Assembly: GCF_000621605.1 (NCBI RefSeq)
Contig: NZ_JHXX01000001.1
Location: 868,001 to 932,000 of the forward strand
DNA from: Butyrivibrio sp. MC2021
Lineage (GTDB): Bacteria > Bacillota > Clostridia > Lachnospirales > Lachnospiraceae
DNA: 64,000 nucleotides
Direction: 5' to 3'
Each line of letters begins with the position of its first letter. Within the stretch, counting starts at the first letter, position 1. The position numbers were made by a program, and so were the translations under genes. Positions 28,298 through 36,847 of this stretch are shown one piece after another. The notes beneath the pieces were generated by a model. It made no database searches. It worked only from the letters and a program-made list of their open reading frames with translations, and had not been told where the DNA came from.

Positions 28298-29743
28298 TTA
28301 CTCCGCGTTCAGCGAATCAACTATCGCCTGTGACATATAGTAACCGTTAGCACTTTCAAAATCTTTGTAGGCTACTTCAATATCAGCTCCGTTCACAACT
28401 ACATTTTTTATAAGCTCTTTCTTCAAGGCCATAAGGTCATCATTGTAATTCGAAAAAGCCTCGGTGCTGTAAGGAAGATCTGCCATGTGACTGTTTGTAT
28501 TGAAAAGGGTTGCCGCCTCAGCCTGTTTTTCGGAAATGCTGTCTGCTCCGGGGTCATTGGCAAGGGGCACTATAGCCAGCATGTGGTCTATATGATTCTT
28601 GGCATAGTTATCAGAAACAGGGCTGTAGGTCCAGAGTTCTTCAACTTCAGCTCCGTCCAGCATGGTCTCCAGGAAGTATTTGTATACTCCCGCCGGATTT
28701 GTACAGGTAGAGGTTATGCACCAAACCGGAGCCACTCTTTCAAGATACGCCCCCGTCTCAGCAAGAGGCGGTATTGCCACCAGCTCTCCGTCCACCTCAG
28801 CATCCTTGAGCTTATTTGAAAGGGTCTTTGCCCAGGTTCCTGCCCAATAGGTGAACACACCGAATTCATTGGCATAGAATTTATCACGGCAGTCTCCGGT
28901 ACCATTCTCTGCTATATCCTTGTCGATATAGCCCTTGGAATAGGCATCTCTGAGTCTCGCCAGAGCCTGCTTCATGGAATCCTCGGTGAATCCGTCAGCC
29001 CAACTGCCATCATCCTTCTGGTAAAAAGAGGGATATGCATCCTGATAGAATTCCGGCAGATAATTCGTGTATGGTGCCTCATTATTGATGATTCCTGCAG
29101 CTGAAACGCCGTAGGTGTCGCCATTCTTGCCGTTACCGTCGGGGTCCTTAGTGGTAAAAGCATCCAGCATCGCAATATACTCGGAATAATTGGTGGGAGC
29201 CTTCATGCCCACATTATCCAGCCATGCCTTTTTGATATAGGTAACACAGCCGTTTCCTCTTGTTGGAGTAATTCCGAAAAGCTTGCCGTTTATCCTGATG
29301 GCATCTATAAGCGCCTGATTACCCGCAGCTGTAATCCTGGATTCCAGGGCTGATCCGCTGTAATAGGGTGAGATATCTGCCAGCATTTTCTCATTAGCAT
29401 AGTCTGTATAATATGTGGAGCTTAAAAGAATCACGTCAGGAAGATCCCCTGATTCAAAAGCCTTAGTAACCTCCTCATAATACACATCATGCTCAGGCTG
29501 AATAATTATAAGGTCTATGCCGGTCAGAGCTTCCCATCTTGCCTCAAACTCATCCCGGCCATTTTCCTGAGTGATAAGGGTGCCGTCCACCATCATTGTA
29601 ATCTGTGAAGGTTTCTCAGGAGGTGTAGGTATCCCTCCGCTTCCGCCTCTGCTCCTTACAGGAACGTCGCTGCTTCCACAGGCTGTAACAAGGATAGCGG
29701 TCAACATGATTGAAATGATCCTAATACATTTTTTCCTGTTCAT
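28298..29743 (-). CDS. extracellular solute-binding lipoprotein (sugar type)
   Basis: 481 residues from MNRKKC (SD GGAGG 5 bases upstream). Lipobox LVTAC with Cys 22. The mature part is a family 1 type substrate-binding protein: early ALTGIDLIIIQPEHDVYYEEVTKA segment, DGNGKNGDTYGVSA, and a C-terminal ligand lobe. Such proteins bind oligosaccharides. No permease or ATPase gene is adjacent; the only partner is the chemoreceptor downstream. A possible operator with core AAGCGCTT lies in its promoter region. The exact ligand is unknown. Confidence 0.9.
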   Translation of the reverse strand: MNRKKCIRIISIMLTAILVTACGSSDVPVRSRGGSGGIPTPPEKPSQITMMVDGTLITQENGRDEFEARWEALTGIDLIIIQPEHDVYYEEVTKAFESGDLPDVILLSSTYYTDYANEKMLADISPYYSGSALESRITAAGNQALIDAIRINGKLFGITPTRGNGCVTYIKKAWLDNVGMKAPTNYSEYIAMLDAFTTKDPDGNGKNGDTYGVSAAGIINNEAPYTNYLPEFYQDAYPSFYQKDDGSWADGFTEDSMKQALARLRDAYSKGYIDKDIAENGTGDCRDKFYANEFGVFTYWAGTWAKTLSNKLKDAEVDGELVAIPPLAETGAYLERVAPVWCITSTCTNPAGVYKYFLETMLDGAEVEELWTYSPVSDNYAKNHIDHMLAIVPLANDPGADSISEKQAEAATLFNTNSHMADLPYSTEAFSNYNDDLMALKKELIKNVVVNGADIEVAYKDFESANGYYMSQAIVDSLNAE

Positions 29744-29817
29744 ATAGGCCTCCAATCCATTGGATTCACATAAAGAACGTCATCAGTCAGACTATATTAT
29801 CATTTATTTTAAGGCAA

Positions 29818-29834
29818 TTTGTAAGCGCTTTTTC
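29818..29834. promoter_or_regulatory. LacI/CcpA-type operator upstream of the solute-binding gene
   Basis: TGTAAGCGCTTTTT on the plus strand, with the palindromic core AAGCGCTT at 29823-29830. It resembles a catabolite-response element except for the final conserved C. It lies about 80 bases upstream of the gene. The same core occurs at 48573-48580. Confidence 0.4.
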
Positions 29835-29883
29835 AGTAATTTAAGACAATTAATTGAATTTTTATTAATTTCTTTCATAGCAT

Positions 29884-29911
29884 AGAAAAACCCGCGCCGT
29901 AGCGCGGGTTT
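29884..29911 (-). terminator. intrinsic terminator after the DUF5107 gene
   Basis: Ten-base arms AAACCCGCGC (29888-29897) and GCGCGGGTTT (29902-29911) with a 4-base loop, then TTTTTCTATG on the minus strand. It closes the transcript of the gene at 29931-33233. Confidence 0.9.
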
Positions 29912-29930
29912 ACATATATCCTCAAAACTT

Positions 29931-32900
29931 TTATTTATGCATTAGCAAGTATTTTCTTGCATAATTATACGTGCAATCAGTATCCAATGCTTTTTCAAAA
30001 TATCCCAAAGCCTTTTGATTGTTTCCAAGTCCCAGATTGCCAAGCCCCATGAGGTAGTAGCAATGAGCCTCGTTCTTTTTGTCCATATCCGAATCAAAGA
30101 CCGACATATCCGGCATGGAAACAGCGAAGTAGTCCATCTTAAACTCATCCCTCACATGCTGCTCTCCATAGTCAAGAAGCCTGTAAAAACGGGAATTGGC
30201 CTCACTTTTCCTGCCAAGCTTTGACAGCGCAAGTCCCTGATAAAGGATCATATCTGCAGGCTGATCGTAATAATACATCATGCCGGCAACCTCCTGGGCT
30301 CCAAGAGTTGCTTTTTCAAAGCACTCCCTGGCCTTCTCAGGCTTGGAAAGCTTCTCGTAACACAGTCCCAGATAATAGTAGATGTGATTGTCCTTGGTCC
30401 CCTCAAGACGTCCCTCTCCAAGGTTCTCAGGATAAGACAGGGCTTCCTGCAAAAGGTGCTCCGCTTTTTCTGCATTGGTCTCCATAAGGTCCTTCGCCTC
30501 CATAAGAAGACAGAGCTTAAACTGGGCCGTGATCTTGCCCTCTGCACCCTCCCAGGTCTGGAAGGAATGGGACGCTATTTTTTCATGGGCTTTTTTGTAC
30601 TGTCCTATATTGTTCAAAAGAGTTACATACTCCGTATAGAGATCGTCTCTTTTTTCTATCAGCTCGATATGCCTGTCGAAATTCGCTTCTCTCTCCGCAA
30701 GGGAAACTCCAAGCTTTTGATAGAGCTGGTCAAGTTCCATGAATACTCTTGCATCGGAAGAGTCAAGCTCAAAGGCCTTTTCCATCAGGGATCTGGCCTT
30801 TTCCTTTTCTCCCTTCTTGTTGTAACAGGCAATAGCCAGATTCCTAAGGAGTGTAGGATAATTGTAATCCAGCTCCATTGCATCTTCCCAAAGACTGATG
30901 GCAAGATCAAACTGAAGCTTGTCATAGTAAAGGCACCCAAGATAATACATGGCCTTTGCAGGAACCGGGCCGGAGCCTTTGCCTGCTTCTATGGCATTTT
31001 CCAGAACTCCTATGTCTTCAAGCTTATTTGGGAAACACCATGCAGGATCACTGTGTTCTCCAAGGTCGTATTCTTTTATGGCTTCTTCTCTGTGGCCAAG
31101 CTTCTCAAGATAGGCTCCCTTGTAATAGTGGATCAAAGGGTTTTCTCCCGGATAAAGGGAAAGCACCCTCACAGCTTCCTCGTAAAAACCTGCCTCAGCC
31201 AGGTCCCTTGAAACCATAAGATAGGTCTCATGGAAATCCCTGGAAAGCTCATGGAAACTCTCTTCCTTCTCTCCCATAAAAATGAGCACAGCCCTTGATA
31301 CAAAATCAAAGGGATCAAGCTTAAGATTATCCGTGATTGCAGCTTTGGCTTCATCCGTAAGGGAAAGCTTATAAAGTATCATAGCCTTAAGACTTCTCGC
31401 TTTAACGCTGTGGGAATTCTTCACAAGGGACTTTTCTATAAGATCAAGAGCAGCCCGGTATTCTCCTCTTCTGCAGGCAATTGCCGACAGATAGTAAAAT
31501 CCCATCTCCTGAAGCTCTGATACCCAAACAGCCTTGTAGAAGGCATCGAAGGCCTCATCATATTTTTCCTGATAAAAAAGACTGAGGCCAAGATTGTAGT
31601 AGCTCTCACTGTGGTAAGGACTTGGATGCATGGCGGTGAGCCTTTCAATGGCCTTCCTGAAATACCCTTCTGATTGCTCAAACCGCCCTCTTCTAAGAAG
31701 GAGAAGTCCGTAGGCATTGTTTATCCTGGTATCCCCGGGATCACGCCTTAGTCCTTCAAGATAGTAATCATCAGGAAGAAATGTGGCATGGCGATACTGC
31801 TCGATATGCTGTCCTGTAAAATAGAGCTCCTCATTGGTCATGATCTCGGAGGGCTCCTTTGCAGCCTTGGCAGGCTCTGCAAGCTTCGGAATTCCCTGAT
31901 CCTTGGCTCTGTAGGAAACCAGAGTTTTCCCCTCTGAAACAATCTTTACTTCAAGACTATACTCATCCAGGACCGCCTCAGAAAAATCTTTTCCCTGAAG
32001 AAGCTCTTTTTCATAAATATCTGTGGGAGAAAGAGTTATCTTCTCTGAGTAGATCTCTTTTCCCATATATTCAGCAGTAACTGCTGCCTCACGATATTCT
32101 TCTGTTCCATAGGCGCAGATATAGAGCTTGTTTCCGTTGTCCCTGACCTCTGTATTGATGGCAGCATGAATAGAGGCATTCTTAACCTGCCCCACCGCCT
32201 TATAGGGCATGAAATACTGTTTAAATACCTTCTCCTCATAGGGCTTAAGCCAGGCAAAATCAGGCTGGTTGTCGCAGAACATACCTGTCATAAGCTCGAT
32301 GTAGGGACCATCTTCATCCGTAAGATTTCTGTCCCAGGCCCTGCCGAAATCTCCGTTGCCCCAGGTCCACTGCTTCTTTCCGGGAGAAATGTGATGGTCT
32401 GCAACATGAAGAAGACCGGCATTTTTGCTGTAGTCATAGCCTCCCACAAAATCATATTCGGACTTCTCCGCCATATAGGAGGTGGGCACCGGAATATTCT
32501 TATATCTCGAGATGTCGACACCCTCGCTGTAGTCGTGCTTGTAGTAAACGCCGGTGGCTATGGGAAATCTTGAGACATCTCTTTTTCCATGGTCATAGAC
32601 GCTGTGTACATCCGGCGGAAAAATGGACTGGGTGTAGTCATTAACCGATACCGCGGGATTGGCCCACCACAAAAAGGTCTGAGGCAAAGGAGTTCTGTTG
32701 TAGAGCTGCCCTGTGATCTCAATGAAGGCCTTCCCGGGATAAAGAGTGAACTTCGTCACCACCTTGGTGCCGTACATCTGGTCCACATCCCCGATAATAA
32801 GGCTCTTGCTGCCGTCCTCGTTTTCAAGGATCTTGTGGTCCACAGGGCTGAAGGTAGTTGGTCTATGGTGCTGAGGCCAGTTAAATTCTATTCCTCCGGA

Positions 32901-33233
32901 GATCCAGGGTCCCGTAAGTCCCACCAGAGCAGGCTTTATAACCCTGTTGTAGTAGACAAAATCATAGTCATTGGTCTTGTCATAGGCCCTCTGGATCCTG
33001 CCTCCCAGCTCCGGAAGGATCATGATCTTTATATATTCATTCTCAAGAAAGACAGCATTCCACTTCTTGTCCTTCTTTACTCTGCTGATCTCATTGGTGG
33101 TTGGATAGGGATAGATCTTGCCGCTGCTTCCCTGATACACTCTTTTTTCCAGAAACATCGGATTCTTATCCGGAGCCCCCACCTCATAGGTAGGTATACT
33201 TACCGCTTCTTCATATATTTTTACGCTGCTCAT
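29931..33233 (-). CDS. DUF5107 protein with C-terminal TPR array
   Basis: 1100 residues, with no signal peptide. Residues 1 to about 380 match DUF5107 (KIMILPELGGRIQRAYDK, GIEFNWPQHHRPTTF, WWANPAVSVND), a beta-sandwich related by pattern to sugar mutarotases. From about 480 to the end there are at least ten TPR-like units (A-x-x-x-Y/F helices). Family members sit in polysaccharide-use loci; their reaction is unclear. It is divergent from an AraC regulator and followed by a terminator. The AraC gene and the GH3 glucosidase next door suggest a common sugar response. Confidence 0.85.
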   Translation of the reverse strand: MSSVKIYEEAVSIPTYEVGAPDKNPMFLEKRVYQGSSGKIYPYPTTNEISRVKKDKKWNAVFLENEYIKIMILPELGGRIQRAYDKTNDYDFVYYNRVIKPALVGLTGPWISGGIEFNWPQHHRPTTFSPVDHKILENEDGSKSLIIGDVDQMYGTKVVTKFTLYPGKAFIEITGQLYNRTPLPQTFLWWANPAVSVNDYTQSIFPPDVHSVYDHGKRDVSRFPIATGVYYKHDYSEGVDISRYKNIPVPTSYMAEKSEYDFVGGYDYSKNAGLLHVADHHISPGKKQWTWGNGDFGRAWDRNLTDEDGPYIELMTGMFCDNQPDFAWLKPYEEKVFKQYFMPYKAVGQVKNASIHAAINTEVRDNGNKLYICAYGTEEYREAAVTAEYMGKEIYSEKITLSPTDIYEKELLQGKDFSEAVLDEYSLEVKIVSEGKTLVSYRAKDQGIPKLAEPAKAAKEPSEIMTNEELYFTGQHIEQYRHATFLPDDYYLEGLRRDPGDTRINNAYGLLLLRRGRFEQSEGYFRKAIERLTAMHPSPYHSESYYNLGLSLFYQEKYDEAFDAFYKAVWVSELQEMGFYYLSAIACRRGEYRAALDLIEKSLVKNSHSVKARSLKAMILYKLSLTDEAKAAITDNLKLDPFDFVSRAVLIFMGEKEESFHELSRDFHETYLMVSRDLAEAGFYEEAVRVLSLYPGENPLIHYYKGAYLEKLGHREEAIKEYDLGEHSDPAWCFPNKLEDIGVLENAIEAGKGSGPVPAKAMYYLGCLYYDKLQFDLAISLWEDAMELDYNYPTLLRNLAIACYNKKGEKEKARSLMEKAFELDSSDARVFMELDQLYQKLGVSLAEREANFDRHIELIEKRDDLYTEYVTLLNNIGQYKKAHEKIASHSFQTWEGAEGKITAQFKLCLLMEAKDLMETNAEKAEHLLQEALSYPENLGEGRLEGTKDNHIYYYLGLCYEKLSKPEKARECFEKATLGAQEVAGMMYYYDQPADMILYQGLALSKLGRKSEANSRFYRLLDYGEQHVRDEFKMDYFAVSMPDMSVFDSDMDKKNEAHCYYLMGLGNLGLGNNQKALGYFEKALDTDCTYNYARKYLLMHK

Positions 33234-33301
33234 AATCTACTCCATATTTTTATTGCTATCGTGTTTTATCATGCTAAAATAATAATATGTGAGTCCATCT
33301 G

Positions 33302-33333
33302 ATATTACATTAAGCTAACTTGCTTAATGATAT
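33302..33333. promoter_or_regulatory. inverted repeat between the DUF5107 and AraC genes
   Basis: Perfect arms CATTAAGC (33308-33315) and GCTTAATG (33322-33329) with a 6-base centre, extended by imperfect ATAT ends. It lies between two divergent genes, 75 bases from one start and 50 from the other. It is a candidate operator for control of both. Confidence 0.45.
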
Positions 33334-33378
33334 AAAAAAATTGCTACCGTTGTTTTTGCTTAAGAAAGAGTGATTTAC

Positions 33379-34233
33379 ATGAATTCAAAAGAAAACCTGG
33401 TCAACCCGGAATCAGACTATTACATCTACACTCCCGGAATTCTTTCCCGGGATCTTTTCTTGTCCCCTACAATCACAGGCTTCTTTAAATACGAGGCAGG
33501 CTACGAATTGTATCGGGAAGCCTTTGACAGCTTTCTTGTTATGTATATCAAAAAGGGAAAATGCAAAGTAAGAATTGGGGAAGATACCTATAATGCCACT
33601 GAAGGGCAGATTGTTCTTATAGACTGTTATGAGCCCCACTACTATGGCAGCAAATACGGCTGGGAGGCCCTGTGGCTTCATTTTGACGGGGCACTGGCAA
33701 GAAAATACTATGAGGTCATCACAAAAGAAAACGGCAACCTCATAACCCTGAAGTCCAATTACCATTTTGAGAAATATCTGGATAAAATCTATACCGCCTT
33801 TAAGACCGGCGCCTCGGTAAACGACGCTGTTCTGAATAAGTGGATAGTAAACATCCTGACAGAGCTCATAGTGTCGGGAGTTAAGCCAAAGAGCACAGAA
33901 CTCTCGGGAGAAACCATCGAAGAACTGGTATCCTACATTAACGACCATCTATCCGAAGAGCTGTCCATTGAAGTTCTGGCGGAAAAGGCCAATATAAGCC
34001 CCTTTCACTTCCTTAGGGTATTCAAAAAAGAGACGGGCTTTACGCCCCATGACTATATCGTCACAGCCAGGATAAGCCACGCCAAATATCTTCTGTCCAC
34101 CACTGCCATGAGCAGCAAGGACATCTGTTTCCAACTTGGCTTTGGCAGCGAGAGCGCCTTCTGCTCCACCTTTAAGAGAAAAACCCACATGACTCCTCAG
34201 GAGTTTAGGGAAACAAAACGCAAAAGCCTATAA
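33379..34233 (+). CDS. AraC-family transcriptional regulator
   Basis: 284 residues. An N-terminal cupin-like sensor (about 20-160: KCKVRIGEDTYNATEGQIVLIDCYEPH) binds a sugar or related effector in the family. The C-terminal two-helix-turn-helix DNA-binding domain (about 185-284) includes IEVLAEKANISPFHFLRVFKK and the second unit SSKDICFQLGFGSES with terminal MTPQEFRE. A GTG start at 33370 is possible, but the ATG at 33379 has GAG at 8 bases and is preferred. It is divergent from the DUF5107 gene and convergent with GH3; both are likely targets. Confidence 0.92.
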   Translation: MNSKENLVNPESDYYIYTPGILSRDLFLSPTITGFFKYEAGYELYREAFDSFLVMYIKKGKCKVRIGEDTYNATEGQIVLIDCYEPHYYGSKYGWEALWLHFDGALARKYYEVITKENGNLITLKSNYHFEKYLDKIYTAFKTGASVNDAVLNKWIVNILTELIVSGVKPKSTELSGETIEELVSYINDHLSEELSIEVLAEKANISPFHFLRVFKKETGFTPHDYIVTARISHAKYLLSTTAMSSKDICFQLGFGSESAFCSTFKRKTHMTPQEFRETKRKSL

Positions 34234-34259
34234 AAAAGTGGGGACAATGCCCCACTTTT
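34234..34259. terminator. bidirectional terminator between AraC and GH3 genes
   Basis: Perfect ten-base arms AAAAGTGGGG and CCCCACTTTT with a 6-base loop, directly after the AraC stop and 12 bases past the GH3 stop. Confidence 0.88.
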
Positions 34260-34271
34260 CTCTTATCTTCA

Positions 34272-36737
34272 TTAATCAAATTTAAGTATGGTGTTAAGAA
34301 TCCTCTTGGCACATTTCTCAAAGTCCCCGCGGGAAACTGCGCCCAGCTCCTGGGCCTTCTTAACTCTCTCAGGGAATCCGCAGGCCATCTTAAGATCGTT
34401 TCCTGCCAGGATCTCCTTGTAATGCTCGCCTCTTGTCCACCAGTCGGAGGTCACAAAGCCCTCAAAGCCCCATTCTTCCTTCAGAATGCCTGTAATAAGG
34501 TCATGACTCTCAGAAGCTCTCTCGCCGTTTACTACGTTGTAAGAGGACATGATGGTGTAAGGCTCAGACTCATGAACTATCATCTCAAAGGCCTTTAAGT
34601 ATATCTCTCTTAAGGCACGCTCTGAAACTCTTGAATCGCAGTGCTTTCTGTTGGTCTCCTTGTTGTTGCAGGCAAAATGCTTAACAGAAGCACCTACATG
34701 GTTTCTCTGGATTCCTCTTACCATGGCTCCCGCAAGACGTCCTGTAAGATATGGATCCTCTGAATAATACTCAAAGTTACGTCCGCACATGGGGCTTCTG
34801 TGGATGTTGATGGCAGGTGTAAGCCATACGCAGAGGTTGTTCTCCTTGAGCTCCTCGCCGCCGGCGAAACCAACGGCTTCCACAAGCTCCTTATTCCAGG
34901 TGCAGGCCAGGGATGTGGCGCACGGGAATGCTGTGGTCTTAACTCCTGTCTCCGGAGAAATACGAACTCCCGCAGGGCCGTCGGCGGTAACCGCATTGGG
35001 CACACCGTACTCAGGAAGATTACCGAATCCAAATACATTGCCTACTCCGGTATTGGGCTGTCCGCCGCAAAGATGGATAAGCTCCTCATCTGAAAGCTGT
35101 GCCATAAACTCATCCAGAGTAACCTTGCCCTCTGCAACCTCCATAAAGGTCCTGGCATCTTTTTTATAAGGATAGGTCAGGAAATAGCTGTCCCTTGCCT
35201 TAACAGCAGGAACAAGAGCCTCCTCTGTTCCGGGCTCCATCTTTTCAAAAATGCAGGCATTGATATCCTTGGGCTTTCCAAGGGGCAATTCCTCGTAGTT
35301 GCCGTCGGAGAGCATTCTGTTTCCAAGCTCCACAGGAGCAAGCTTGTGGCTGAGCTTCTGTATTACAACATCATTTTCGTTGTTAAATTCAAATTCGCAC
35401 TTTACGGCATCTCTTACATTTTTGCCGATATAGAAGCTGTAAAGGCCCTTTTCAAGCACATAGGAAGCATCAGCTACCTTTCCAAGGTCATCAAAAGAGC
35501 TCATCTCATATTTACTTACGGTGAGAGTAAGAAGCTCTGACTCTCCGGGTAAAAGAGTCTTTGTCTTAGCAAAGTCAGCCAGCTCTCTTGCAGGCTTCTT
35601 AAGAAGTCCCTGAGGTGCGCCGTAGTACAGCTGAACAACCTCTTTCCCCGCTACCTTGCCGGTATTGGTGACCTTAACGTTGAATACAAAACCGTCGTTT
35701 CCTTCTGTGAAATCTCCGGTATTAACAGTCTTTTTTACCCCGGCAACAGCCTGGGCAGCCTGGGCAGAAACAACCTCTATGTCAAAAGATGTATAGGAAA
35801 GGCCGTATCCGAAGGGATATACAACCTTCTCTTTTGCCCCGGGAACAGTCTCAAAATATCTGTAGCCAACATAGATATCCTCGTCGTAATCCACGTAGTC
35901 AAAGGACTTGTGATAGCCCTCTGTGGAAGGATAGTCACTTAGACTTCCTGCGAAGGTATCTGAAAGTCTACCTGAAGGACAGACCTTACCAATAAGCACA
36001 TCCGCTGCGGCAAGGCCGCCTTCCATACCAAGCTGTCCCATAAAAAGTGCAGCACCTATTCTTTCATCATTCTTGATCCATCTAAGATCCAGGGTTCCGC
36101 CGATGTTGAGCACAGCAACAACTCTGTCAAAGGCTGCTGTTACCTTGGAAACCATCTCCTTTTCTTCACTGCTGAGTACAAAGTCTCCCTCGGGGAAGAT
36201 CTTGCCTGAAAGAGCAGGCATGCTGGTGCCTTCAGGCCAGGGGCTGAATTCCCTGTTGCACTCTATATTGCTGCGATCCCAGCCCTCACCGGAAAATCTG
36301 TTGATCACGATGATGGCAGTATCGGCAAATTCTCTTGCCTCTTTTACAAAAGAATCGGGAAGCTCCGGTTCCGCTGTCATTCCGGGAACCCTGCCCTCCG
36401 CATACTGCTTCTTAAGATTGTCCCTGTAATAGTCTATAACAGGCTCATAGACAGAAACACCTCTCTCCTTGAGACCGTCATACAAAGAGCGGATATACTC
36501 GCAGAAAACGTCTCCTGATCCGCCGCCGCCCTTCACATACTCATAGGAAGCCTTGCCAAACATGGCAACAGGCTTGTCCCCGGAAAGAGGAAGTAAATCA
36601 TTATCATTTTTCAAAAGAACAATAGCCTCATCAGCTGCTGCCTTGGAAATATCAATATGTTCCTTACTGCCGGTAACTCTTGTATTTCCGTAAAGCGGAA
36701 CACCCGGCTGATAAAGAAGTCTTGCCCATCTCTGCAT
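34272..36737 (-). CDS. GH3 beta-glucosidase with inverted domain order
   Basis: 821 residues, with no signal peptide, so cytosolic. The C-terminal GH3 domain comes first (AADEAIVLLKNDNDLLPL near 30-50), then a fibronectin-like part, and last the catalytic barrel (VTADGPAGVRISPE near 590). The nucleophile Asp is in FVTSDWW (about 765), and KHFACNNKE binds substrate. This permuted order is known from Butyrivibrio fibrisolvens and Ruminococcus albus enzymes (established knowledge). It hydrolyses beta-linked glucosides or related oligosaccharides imported into the cell. SD GGAGG precedes the ATG. Adjacent to AraC, but transcribed towards it. Confidence 0.92.
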   Translation of the reverse strand: MQRWARLLYQPGVPLYGNTRVTGSKEHIDISKAAADEAIVLLKNDNDLLPLSGDKPVAMFGKASYEYVKGGGGSGDVFCEYIRSLYDGLKERGVSVYEPVIDYYRDNLKKQYAEGRVPGMTAEPELPDSFVKEAREFADTAIIVINRFSGEGWDRSNIECNREFSPWPEGTSMPALSGKIFPEGDFVLSSEEKEMVSKVTAAFDRVVAVLNIGGTLDLRWIKNDERIGAALFMGQLGMEGGLAAADVLIGKVCPSGRLSDTFAGSLSDYPSTEGYHKSFDYVDYDEDIYVGYRYFETVPGAKEKVVYPFGYGLSYTSFDIEVVSAQAAQAVAGVKKTVNTGDFTEGNDGFVFNVKVTNTGKVAGKEVVQLYYGAPQGLLKKPARELADFAKTKTLLPGESELLTLTVSKYEMSSFDDLGKVADASYVLEKGLYSFYIGKNVRDAVKCEFEFNNENDVVIQKLSHKLAPVELGNRMLSDGNYEELPLGKPKDINACIFEKMEPGTEEALVPAVKARDSYFLTYPYKKDARTFMEVAEGKVTLDEFMAQLSDEELIHLCGGQPNTGVGNVFGFGNLPEYGVPNAVTADGPAGVRISPETGVKTTAFPCATSLACTWNKELVEAVGFAGGEELKENNLCVWLTPAINIHRSPMCGRNFEYYSEDPYLTGRLAGAMVRGIQRNHVGASVKHFACNNKETNRKHCDSRVSERALREIYLKAFEMIVHESEPYTIMSSYNVVNGERASESHDLITGILKEEWGFEGFVTSDWWTRGEHYKEILAGNDLKMACGFPERVKKAQELGAVSRGDFEKCAKRILNTILKFD

Positions 36738-36847
36738 AAAAAATACACCTCCGTAATTTCCCTTTTATAGCTCTTCTACCATTGTAAATTGGGTATCAGA
36801 TAAATAAAAGTAAAAAATTGCGAAAGTGTATTCTCATTTTTTGTCAT

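Noticed and set aside
28298..29743. Solute-binding gene as part of an ABC import operon
   Set aside because: No permease or ATPase lies within reach on either side; the only co-transcribed gene is the chemoreceptor.
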